Source: an uncultured Ruminococcus sp.
GTDB lineage: Bacteria; Bacillota; Clostridia; Oscillospirales; CAG-272
Direction: 5' to 3'
DNA length: 19,221 nt
Assembly: GCA_900551005.1 (NCBI GenBank)
Contig: URUL01000032.1
Coordinates: 1-19,221, forward strand
Part shown: piece by piece, positions 7,175 to 13,648 of the stretch
How positions within the stretch are numbered: position 1 is the first letter of the stretch
Layout of the letters: the number at the start of each line of letters is the position of its first letter
Translations under genes and position numbers: made by a program
The notes under the pieces: generated by a model
Told to the model about the DNA's origin: nothing
What the model saw: the letters and a program-made list of their open reading frames with translations, nothing else
The model's database searches: none

Positions 7175-7208
7175 AAAAACGGGAGCTCCCGTGGGAACGC
7201 CCGTTTTT
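7175..7208. terminator. rho-independent terminator after the HTH gene
   Basis: AAAAACGGG (7175-7183) pairs with CCCGTTTTT (7200-7208), a 9-bp stem with a 16-nt loop. On the minus strand the 3' arm merges into a run of T, 14 nt beyond the HTH stop codon. The stem is symmetric enough to work on the plus strand too. Confidence 0.8.
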
Positions 7209-7222
7209 GAGACCTTAGAAAA

Positions 7223-7564
7223 TCAGAGCAGTTTGAAGTTGGTATCGAGTTCTTCTCCCTCTCTCTTGCACTGCAGATAGAGGAAAAGCTTTTCGCTGAA
7301 CATCTTGCTCTTCAAAATAGCGTGGTTGGTGCTCCTGTTGGTAAGGAAGATGAGAAGGATAGAAGTGAACTGCGACCATGTCATCTCATATTTTCCACAC
7401 TCAATCATACTGAGTCTGATACGCGAAATGCCGGTACGGTTGCCGAACTCCGTCTGCGAAAGAAAAAGATTTTTTCTGAGAGTTACAAGATTTTTGCAAA
7501 GAATGTCTTTGGCTTCCTTGCGTTCTTCTTCCGTAAGCTCGATTCTGTTTTGTCCATATTTCAT
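7223..7564 (-). CDS. small XRE-family helix-turn-helix regulator
   Basis: A 113-residue protein. Residues about 25-75 form a Cro/C1-type helix-turn-helix: LVTLRKNLFLSQTEFGNRTGISRIRLSMIECGKYEMTWSQFTSIL matches the helix pattern, with Q-T-E-F starting the helix before the turn and SRIRLSMIE as the recognition helix. The remaining ~40 residues are basic then acidic and not assignable. ATG at 7562-7564 was chosen because a run of six G lies 7 nt upstream; the in-frame ATG five codons earlier has no site. It is monocistronic, with a consensus promoter and its own terminator. A palindrome over its -35 box suggests that it represses itself. Its other targets are unknown. Confidence 0.75.
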   Translation of the reverse strand: MKYGQNRIELTEEERKEAKDILCKNLVTLRKNLFLSQTEFGNRTGISRIRLSMIECGKYEMTWSQFTSILLIFLTNRSTNHAILKSKMFSEKLFLYLQCKREGEELDTNFKLL

Positions 7565-7632
7565 AAATATGCCCCCCATTCCACTTAACGCATTTCAGCG
7601 CGTCAAGAATTCATGCCATATGTAACAGATTT

Positions 7633-7661
7633 ATTATAGCATACAAAAAAACAATTGTCAA
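7633..7661 (-). promoter_or_regulatory. consensus SigA promoter for the HTH gene
   Basis: On the minus strand TTGACA (7656-7661), a 17-nt spacer and TATAAT (7633-7638): an exact match to both hexamers with ideal spacing. Such a strong promoter in front of a small regulator is usually held down by repression. Confidence 0.9.
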
Positions 7662-7673
7662 CAAAGTTTGACA
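7656..7673. promoter_or_regulatory. inverted repeat over the -35 box, candidate operator
   Basis: TGTCAA (7656-7661) and TTGACA (7668-7673) are perfect inverted half-sites separated by 6 nt, centred at the upstream edge of the -35 box of the HTH gene. Size and symmetry suit a Cro/C1-type dimer. Autoregulation is inference. Confidence 0.5.
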
Positions 7674-7726
7674 TTTTTTATGCGATAGATATACTATTTT
7701 GTTTTTATCGAGAAAAATTTCAGTAT

Positions 7727-8119
7727 TTAATTCCGGGCATAATCATTGATATCGCCGTAAGCGAGGTCAAAAAGCTCGCGTATGCGCTCCGGATTTCCCG
7801 AGAAATGCAGGTACCCGAATACCGCCTCCATGCCCGTGGCGCGGTGATATTCGGCGGCTGTCGCTTTTTTCGGCTTGGAATTTGTATGGTGATTGCGCCC
7901 GAGACGGTAAACGGCATTTTCCTCTTCCGTGAGTACGGGCAAAAGCTTTTCCATGCGTTCGCTTTGTGCCGGAGCGCAGATGAGCTTCTGCGCGATGGTA
8001 CTCATGGCTCCCGTATCCGTCATGCCGCAGGAAACGAGTTTTTCTCTTATCAGTATTTCGAGCACCGCATCGCCTATATAGGCGAGAACGATGCCGCCGT
8101 GCGAAACGGCTTCATTCAT
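7727..8119 (-). CDS. mrnC: Mini-ribonuclease 3
   Basis: A 130-residue RNase III-like catalytic domain without a double-stranded RNA-binding domain. In Bacillus this enzyme matures both ends of 23S rRNA. The family signature YIGDAVLE is at 14-21; Asp17 is the expected catalytic acid. RLGRNHHTNSKPKKA (72-86) and YHRATGMEAVFGYLHFSG (91-108, with Glu98) are the other conserved blocks. The start ATG at 8117-8119 was chosen for GGAGG 9 nt upstream and its family-like N-terminus; the frame extends 24 Lys/Arg-rich codons further upstream without support. It overlaps the end of gtrA by 8 nt, so its translation is probably coupled. It is the last gene of the holA-rnmV-gtrA-mrnC cluster. No clear terminator follows. 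Confidence 0.9.
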   Translation of the reverse strand: MNEAVSHGGIVLAYIGDAVLEILIREKLVSCGMTDTGAMSTIAQKLICAPAQSERMEKLLPVLTEEENAVYRLGRNHHTNSKPKKATAAEYHRATGMEAVFGYLHFSGNPERIRELFDLAYGDINDYARN

Positions 8120-8651
8120 CGGTTTTTTCCTCCGTGCCGGTTTTTTCTTCAGCGGTTGTTTCTCGTGACGCGTCGCTTTCTTGTGCCGCACCGTTCTTTT
8201 TCTTCGTGAAAACGAGAAGCTTGCTCGTGATATAATTGAGTATCACGACGATGACGGCAATGATCAGCTTGGCAAGATATTTATTCATTTCGAGAACGCC
8301 GCAGAGGAGCGCATCGCCCGCAAGCGAAACAACCAGCGTGAATACGCGGGACAGCACAAATCTGAAAAATTCCGCAAAGGAGCGCCCCTGTGCCTCGAAA
8401 ACGAGATATTTGTTTGTAAAATAGGCGAATATGACAGCCGCCGCCCATGCCGTGGAATACTCTACGGCATTCGGAAACCGCTCAAAGAAAGCACCGCCGA
8501 ATTGCGGCAGGATCAGGTCCATCAGAGCGAAAACGAGCCAATCCACAACGGTGGTCAGTCCGCCTATCACAACGTATACGATCAGCTCCTTGAATCTTTC
8601 GAGATGAAAGAATTTCAGGACAGCTGTTATTATTTTATTCAGAAATTTCAT
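8112..8651 (-). CDS. GtrA-family membrane protein
   Basis: A 179-residue integral membrane protein with four predicted helices, at roughly 20-42, 63-86, 96-121 and 125-147 (for example LIVYVVIGGLTTVVDWLVF and LIIAVIVVILNYITSKLLVF). The FTNKYLVF and NYITSKLLVF segments are typical of the GtrA family. Members are thought to flip or help flip undecaprenyl-phosphate-linked sugars for cell-surface glycosylation; the function here is not established. The C-terminal ~30 residues are a charged tail rich in Glu, Lys and Thr. ATG at 8649-8651 was preferred over ATG 8658-8660 because AAGGA is about 10 nt upstream. It overlaps rnmV by 17 nt and mrnC by 8 nt, which is odd company for two RNases. Confidence 0.8.
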   Translation of the reverse strand: MKFLNKIITAVLKFFHLERFKELIVYVVIGGLTTVVDWLVFALMDLILPQFGGAFFERFPNAVEYSTAWAAAVIFAYFTNKYLVFEAQGRSFAEFFRFVLSRVFTLVVSLAGDALLCGVLEMNKYLAKLIIAVIVVILNYITSKLLVFTKKKNGAAQESDASRETTAEEKTGTEEKTDE

Positions 8652-9252
8652 GATTTGCATATCCTTCTTCAGATGTGATTTTTTCTATGGCAGAAGCCCA
8701 TTTTTCGGGGCTTACCGTAAGCTGTACAGCCTCCAGCATCGCGTTTGCCGAGAGCGTCTGCGGCAGCTCAAGAGCTCTCAGCAGCGCTTTTCTTCTGGCA
8801 GCGGAATTTTCGCCGCCGCACAGCCCCAGCTCATAGAGCTCGGCTTTTGTCAGAAGGGTTCCGACCGGTGGCTCGCCGCCGTCCTCGGAATAGGGAAGCA
8901 GAGCCTGTCTCAGCCATTCGACATCCGTTCCCTCAACGCCGATGATCCCTGCCTTGGAAGGAGCTTTCTTTCGCTTCTCCTTGCCATAGATCTCGGGTGT
9001 ATATATATTTATTATCTTGTCCGCGGGAAGTATATTTTTGATATAGTTTCTGATAGTCATACCCGCCGCATCGCTGTCGGTCAAAACGATCACACCGTTT
9101 TTCTCGGCAAGACGACGTATAAGTGCCGCACGCTCTTCGTTTCTGAAAATACCGAAGCCGTCTGTCTGCACGATCACGGCTTTTGCTACGCAGGCGACCT
9201 TTATCTTATCGTATTTTCCCTCAACGATGATCGGTCTTGTCAGCGTCAGCAT
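8635..9252 (-). CDS. rnmV: ribonuclease M5
   Basis: A 205-residue Toprim-domain nuclease that matures 5S rRNA from its precursor, normally with ribosomal protein L18. The Toprim core is visible: IIVEGKYDKIK with Glu11, then VLTDSDAAG with Asp59 and Asp61 as metal ligands. KKAPSKAGIIGVEG (about 94-107) is the family-specific segment before the C-terminal part. The length is slightly above the usual 180-190 residues. ATG at 9250-9252 overlaps the holA stop by 7 nt and has GAGG 8 nt upstream, lying inside the end of holA. In many Firmicutes rnmV sits near ksgA; a position after holA is less usual. Confidence 0.9.
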   Translation of the reverse strand: MLTLTRPIIVEGKYDKIKVACVAKAVIVQTDGFGIFRNEERAALIRRLAEKNGVIVLTDSDAAGMTIRNYIKNILPADKIINIYTPEIYGKEKRKKAPSKAGIIGVEGTDVEWLRQALLPYSEDGGEPPVGTLLTKAELYELGLCGGENSAARRKALLRALELPQTLSANAMLEAVQLTVSPEKWASAIEKITSEEGYANHEISE

Positions 9253-10334
9253 AGGAGTGACCTCGGCGTATATATTTTCGCAACGAGCATATCGATGAGC
9301 ACAAACCCGTCCGACTGCGTGCTTTTCAGTGCCGCATCCGTCTCGCAGGCGAGGCGGACTGCCTCCTCCAGCTTGCCGACAGGCGCTTTTGCGACAGCCG
9401 CCGCATATTTCGATACGCTGTATTCCTTCATTTTCGTCTCTTTGGCGATCTGCGCCGTATTCATCCCCGCCTCCAGCCCCGCCTTGACGCGAAGCATATC
9501 ACAGAGGATCCGTCCGAGCTTCGCCACGACCGAGATGGGCTCTTCGCGCAGATCTCTTGCGCGGTCTGTCACCGCGTACATATCCGCAATGCTCCATTTC
9601 TGTGCCGCCTCCAGCATGGCAAAAGGGGGCGCTTCCGAAGTCATTGCCTGAGAAACGACGGCGCGCACATCCGCCTCGGTTATTTCCTTCCTTCCGATGC
9701 CGTGCGCATAAAAGCAGAGCTTTGCCGTCTCCTCGGCGATAACGGACATTTCCAGTCCGCACATATCCGTGAGAATATCGAGCGCCGCATCCGATGCGGC
9801 AATTCCTTCATGCACAAGATGACGTGATGCCCATGCCTTCAGCTTTGACTTGCTCTGGATATCGAATCGCACGAGCTTTGCCGCAGACGAGAGCTTCTTA
9901 AACTCCTGCGAGCTTTCCGTTTTGTAGTCGAAGGTCCACTCGTTTTTGCGCAGGCAGAGGATCAAAATATTTGTATCGTCCGCTGCGCTCAGATTTTCGC
10001 AGAGCATATCGAGCGCCGAGGCGGGAAGCCCGTCCACGGCGAGGTCATGGATTTCCGTCAGCCGTTTTTCCTGCGCCATCGGAAATGACGACAGAGACGA
10101 GGCAAGTGCCGCAAAGCCCGCATCCCTGCCTCCCGAAACGGCGGAAAACGAAATTTTCCCGTAATTGAAAACGTCGAGACCCTCCGCCGTCATGATGCTC
10201 TTATATACTTCCGAGAGGTAATGGCGCTTGAGATAATCCTCATCGCCGAAGAAAACGTATGCGCCGCAGAGCTTTCCGCCCTTGATCTCGGCGGCGAGCT
10301 CCTCCGGCTTCAGATACCTGAATTTTTCAGCCAT
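9246..10334 (-). CDS. holA: DNA polymerase III subunit delta
   Basis: A 362-residue clamp-loader subunit, which opens the beta sliding clamp during loading onto DNA. The N-terminal domain has the expected start (YVFFGDEDYLKRHYLSEV), and the C-terminal region contains the delta-type segment EEPISVVAKLGRILCDMLRVKAGLEAGM and the final ALKSTQSDGFVLIDMLVAKI. Length is close to the usual 330-350. ATG at 10332-10334 has GGAGG 7 nt upstream; the frame is open for another 19 codons made of a TGTGGAAAA-type repeat and is unlikely to be translated. First gene of the overlapping cluster. A weak promoter (TTGTGA, 16 nt, TACAGC on the minus strand, 10406-10433) is possible. Three DnaA-box-like 9-mers lie 27-56 nt upstream of the start. 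Confidence 0.88.
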   Translation of the reverse strand: MAEKFRYLKPEELAAEIKGGKLCGAYVFFGDEDYLKRHYLSEVYKSIMTAEGLDVFNYGKISFSAVSGGRDAGFAALASSLSSFPMAQEKRLTEIHDLAVDGLPASALDMLCENLSAADDTNILILCLRKNEWTFDYKTESSQEFKKLSSAAKLVRFDIQSKSKLKAWASRHLVHEGIAASDAALDILTDMCGLEMSVIAEETAKLCFYAHGIGRKEITEADVRAVVSQAMTSEAPPFAMLEAAQKWSIADMYAVTDRARDLREEPISVVAKLGRILCDMLRVKAGLEAGMNTAQIAKETKMKEYSVSKYAAAVAKAPVGKLEEAVRLACETDAALKSTQSDGFVLIDMLVAKIYTPRSLLC

Positions 10335-10360
10335 TTCCTTTCCTCCCAAAAATTTCCAAG

Positions 10361-10390
10361 TTTTCCACATTATCCACAGGGTTTTCCACA
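10361..10390 (+). promoter_or_regulatory. cluster of three DnaA-box-like sites upstream of holA
   Basis: TTTTCCACA (10361-10369), TTATCCACA (10370-10378) and TTTTCCACA (10382-10390) all match TTWTNCACA, in the same orientation within 30 nt. The middle one equals the canonical DnaA box. They lie between the possible holA promoter and its start codon, so DnaA binding could regulate holA. The match is seen; binding is inference. Confidence 0.55.
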
Positions 10391-10540
10391 AAAAGCGTCT
10401 CTGATGCTGTATTTTTTCTGTTTTCGGTCACAATAATAAGCCGTAAAATGTCGTTTTTTGACGCTTTTTTCAAATCAAACCATGCATTGGAAATATATTA
10501 TTTTTCCCTCTCACTCTCGGCAAACGGGAAAAGGACACGC

Positions 10541-11782
10541 TCAATAAAGCGGATGCTTCTCGCAGAGAACGGTCACTCGCTCGCGTATTTTTTCGGCGCT
10601 TGCCTCGAAATCGGTCGCCGTGAGCTTGATGAGCTTTGCCGTTTCGCGCATGTCGTCCTCCGTGAAACCGCGCGTGGTGACGGCAGGCGTGCCGAGACGT
10701 ATACCGCTCGTCACGAAGGGACTCTGCGGGTCGTTCGGTATGGTATTCTTGTTTGCCGTGATATAGACCTCATCGAGGCGATGCTCGAGCTCCTTGCCCG
10801 TTATGTTCATCGGGCGCAGATCGACGAGCATGAGATGATTGTCCGTGCCGCCCGAAACGAGATCAAAGCCCTGCGCGAGAAGCTCGTCCGCGAGCGCCGC
10901 GGCGTTTTTCACGATCCTCTTCTGATATTCGACAAATTCCGGCTTCAGTGCCTCACCGAAGCAAACCGCCTTTGCCGCGATGATATGCATGAGCGGACCG
11001 CCTTGCGTCCCGGGGAATATCGCCTTGTTTATTTTCTGCGCAAGCTCCGCACGGCAGAGTATCATGCCGCCGCGGGGACCGCGGAGCGTTTTATGCGTCG
11101 TCGTGGTGACAACATCGGCATACGGCACGGGGTTCTGATGGAGTCCCGCCGCCACAAGACCCGCGATATGCGCCATATCCACCATGAAATAGGCACCACA
11201 CTCGTGTGCGATCTCGGAGATACACTTGAAATCTATCGCGCGGGGATAGGCAGATGCGCCTGCGACGATAAGCTTCGGCTTCTCTGCCAATGCCGTTTCT
11301 CTGAGCTTGTCGTAATCGATGCGATGTGTCACATCGTCCACGCCGTACGAGATGAAGTTGTAATACGTGCCGGAGAGATTCACGGGACTGCCGTGCGTCA
11401 GATGACCGCCGTGAGCGAGATTCATTCCGAGCACCTTATCGCCCGGGGAAAGCAGTGCGAAATAGACGGCAAGATTTGCCTGCGCACCGCTATGCGGCTG
11501 AACATTGGCATGCTCCGCTCCGAAAAGCTTCTTTGCTCGTTCGATGGCGATATTTTCTACTATATCCACACATTCGCAACCGCCGTAATAACGCTTGCCG
11601 GGATAGCCCTCGGCATATTTATTCGTCAGCGGCGAGCCCATCGCCGCAAGCACTGCGGGCGAAACAAAATTTTCGCTCGCGATCAGTTCTATTCCTCTGC
11701 GCTGGCGGGCAAGCTCCGCTCCTATCGCATTCCCGATCCCGGGGTCATATTCTTTCAGAAACTCTATATTTTCATTTATCAT
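10541..11782 (-). CDS. glyA: serine hydroxymethyltransferase
   Basis: A 413-residue PLP enzyme converting serine and tetrahydrofolate to glycine and 5,10-methylene-tetrahydrofolate, the main source of one-carbon units; cytoplasmic dimer. IELIASENFVS (31-41), YAEGYPGKRYYGGCE (56-70), QPHSGAQAN (95-103) and MVDMAHIAGLVAAG (200-213) are all intact. The PLP lysine is Lys231 in TTTTHKTLRGPRGG. Length is typical. ATG at 11780-11782 has AAGGA 8 nt upstream. It has its own SigA-type promoter, no riboswitch-like leader, and a short gap with only a weak hairpin before holA. Confidence 0.96.
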   Translation of the reverse strand: MINENIEFLKEYDPGIGNAIGAELARQRRGIELIASENFVSPAVLAAMGSPLTNKYAEGYPGKRYYGGCECVDIVENIAIERAKKLFGAEHANVQPHSGAQANLAVYFALLSPGDKVLGMNLAHGGHLTHGSPVNLSGTYYNFISYGVDDVTHRIDYDKLRETALAEKPKLIVAGASAYPRAIDFKCISEIAHECGAYFMVDMAHIAGLVAAGLHQNPVPYADVVTTTTHKTLRGPRGGMILCRAELAQKINKAIFPGTQGGPLMHIIAAKAVCFGEALKPEFVEYQKRIVKNAAALADELLAQGFDLVSGGTDNHLMLVDLRPMNITGKELEHRLDEVYITANKNTIPNDPQSPFVTSGIRLGTPAVTTRGFTEDDMRETAKLIKLTATDFEASAEKIRERVTVLCEKHPLY

Positions 11783-11815
11783 GGCGTATTTCCTTTCCTG
11801 AATATTATTTTTATT

Positions 11816-11844
11816 ATGATACCATAACCGTGCGTATTTTTCAA
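11816..11844 (-). promoter_or_regulatory. SigA-type promoter for glyA
   Basis: On the minus strand TTGAAA (11839-11844), a 17-nt spacer and TATCAT (11816-11821). The leader would be only about 27 nt, which leaves no room for a purine or glycine riboswitch. Confidence 0.7.
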
Positions 11845-11910
11845 GAAGTTTGCAACAAATTGCGATAATTTATATAAAAGAAATCCGCTGCCTTTTTCCC
11901 GTGTTTTGCC

Positions 11911-11964
11911 GAAAAGAAAAGGGACTGCCTCAAATGCCTGAGATCGCATTTAAGACAGAACCCC
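11911..11964 (-). terminator. strong rho-independent terminator after spoIVA
   Basis: A 13-bp stem (11925-11937 with 11946-11958, two G-U pairs when transcribed from the minus strand) has an 8-nt loop. It is extended after a small internal bulge by GGG/CCC (11921-11923 with 11961-11963). On the minus strand it is followed by TTTTCTTTT (opposite 11912-11920). It begins 21 nt after the spoIVA stop codon. Confidence 0.85.
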
Positions 11965-11984
11965 TATCTGCCGTATTATTTTGT

Positions 11985-13454
11985 TTAAAGTATGATACAG
12001 AGAAGCCCGCCGCTGCCTTCGTTTATGACGCGCTCGAGCGTCTTTGAAAGCTTTTCGCGCGCATCCTCGGGCACGTTTGCGAGCTTGCCCGTAAGGCCCT
12101 CGGACATGATGTCATAGAGAGACCTGCCGAAAATATTCGTCTCCCATATCTTGCCCGGTGCTTTTTCAAATTCACCGAGCAGGAAACGGACGAGATTTTC
12201 CGATTGCTGTTCCGTACCGACGACAGGAGAAACCTCCGCCGCGATATTCGCCCTGATCATATGGATAGAAGGCGCGGTGGCGCGAAGCTTCACGGCATAG
12301 CCGCCCGACTGCTTCACGACCTCGGGCTCCTCGAGCTTCATATCGGCGATATCCGGTGTAACGACGCCGTATCCCGTTTCATTGACGGAAGAAAGGGCTT
12401 CTTTTACTTTGTCATATTCTTTTTTTACCTCGGAAAGCTCGACGAGCGTTGACATAAGCGCTCCGTCATCGCTTATATCCATTCCCGTGAGGTCGCCGAT
12501 GATCTTATAGAAGAGTCCCTTCGCCGGGACGACCTCCAGTTCTGCCGCACCGGTGGCGAGATCGATCTTTTCGCTGCGCACATTGTCGATGTATTCATTA
12601 TTGCATGCATCGGCAAAGGCGGCTCTCACATCGCCTGTTTTTTCTATTTTGGCGGCGCAGGAGAGCAGCGTATCGTAAACGCTTCTTCGGATATAATGGT
12701 CATCGCCGAGCGCATCCATGAAATCGGGCAGCTTCATGCGTACCTCGGTTATCGGAAACTCGAGAAGTACAAGCTCCAGGATATGCCTGATATCGCCTGC
12801 ATCGAGGTCGAGGCAATTCACGAGGGCGACGGGCGCGCCGTATTCCTCCTCGAGCCTGAGCGCCAGCTCCACTGAGCTCTGCGCCTCGGGCGTGGCGGAA
12901 TTGAGTATGATGACGAACGGTTTATGTATCGCCTTCAGCTCCTCTGCGACCTTGCGCTCGCTGTCCTCATAATTCTCGCGCGAAAATTCGCCGAAGGAGC
13001 CGTCGCATGTGACGAGCACGCCTATCGTCGAATGTTCCTTTATTACCTTACTCGTACCCATCTCCGCCGCCAGCTCAAAGGGCATGCTTTCGCTTGACCA
13101 CGGTGTCATGACCATGCGCGGCTTATTATCCTCTTCACCGCCAAGCGCCTCGGGCACAATGTAGCCTACGCAGTCTATCATTTTCACAAAAAGCGAAGCG
13201 CCGCCGTCAAGCGATATCTCGACGGCTTCATCGTGAATGAATTTCGGTTCTGTCGTCATGACCGTCTTGCCCGCCGCGCTCTGCGGCATCTCGTCCTTGG
13301 CGCGCTTGCGGTCATATTCGTTTTTGATATTCGGTATGACAAGCGTCTCCATGAATTTTTTGATAAAGGTTGATTTTCCCGTCCGCACCGGTCCGACAAC
13401 GCCTATGTAAATATCGCCGTTCGTTCTGGTAGCTATATCGCTGTAAATACTCAT
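11985..13454 (-). CDS. spoIVA: stage IV sporulation protein A (spore coat scaffold ATPase)
   Basis: A 489-residue ATPase that polymerises on the outer forespore membrane and forms the base layer of the spore coat. The N-terminus is the highly conserved IYSDIATRTNGDIYIGVVGPVRTGKSTF, including the Walker A motif GPVRTGKS (21-28). The C-terminus GGLLCIIL matches the family's coat-anchoring tail. Length is that of characterised orthologues (492 in B. subtilis). ATG at 13452-13454 has AAGGAGG 6 nt upstream. In Bacillus it is made under SigE in the mother cell; I could not find a convincing SigE promoter here, only AT-rich sequence with a GC-rich palindrome (CGCCGCGGCG) in the leader. The gene is a strong sign that the organism can, or recently could, form endospores. 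Confidence 0.96.
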   Translation of the reverse strand: MSIYSDIATRTNGDIYIGVVGPVRTGKSTFIKKFMETLVIPNIKNEYDRKRAKDEMPQSAAGKTVMTTEPKFIHDEAVEISLDGGASLFVKMIDCVGYIVPEALGGEEDNKPRMVMTPWSSESMPFELAAEMGTSKVIKEHSTIGVLVTCDGSFGEFSRENYEDSERKVAEELKAIHKPFVIILNSATPEAQSSVELALRLEEEYGAPVALVNCLDLDAGDIRHILELVLLEFPITEVRMKLPDFMDALGDDHYIRRSVYDTLLSCAAKIEKTGDVRAAFADACNNEYIDNVRSEKIDLATGAAELEVVPAKGLFYKIIGDLTGMDISDDGALMSTLVELSEVKKEYDKVKEALSSVNETGYGVVTPDIADMKLEEPEVVKQSGGYAVKLRATAPSIHMIRANIAAEVSPVVGTEQQSENLVRFLLGEFEKAPGKIWETNIFGRSLYDIMSEGLTGKLANVPEDAREKLSKTLERVINEGSGGLLCIIL

Positions 13455-13576
13455 CGTAAGCCTCCTTGGCAAATTTTAAGACGCTTCCGCTTTTGCTGCC
13501 TCGCCGCGGCGCTGTCTTTATTTTCTCATCATATATATATTGATGCAAATGCGCAAATATTACAAAAAACATGATA

Positions 13577-13605
13577 TTGACTAAAAGCCGATTTTCGTGT
13601 ATAAT
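13577..13605 (+). promoter_or_regulatory. SigA-type promoter for the lipoprotein-malQ-hydrolase unit
   Basis: TTGACT (13577-13582), a 17-nt spacer and TATAAT (13600-13605). Transcription would start near 13612, which excludes the upstream ATG codons at 13571 and 13610 as practical starts and supports the GTG at 13649. Confidence 0.88.
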
Positions 13606-13648
13606 TATTATGAGAAAAAATACATTTTTCGGAAAAGAGGTCTGCCAC

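Noticed and set aside
6984..7175. Possible 63-codon gene on the minus strand
   Set aside because: It would start with TTG inside the terminator of the HTH gene, without a ribosome binding site; the sequence has no motif I recognise.
10502..10532. TTTTCCC/GGGAAAA stem after glyA as a terminator
   Set aside because: Only 7 bp with a 17-nt loop, and no T-run after it on the minus strand; too weak to annotate.
10448..11827. Long open frame (459 codons) on the plus strand
   Set aside because: It lies opposite glyA, whose product is fully conserved; the frame is open only because of codon bias in the real gene.
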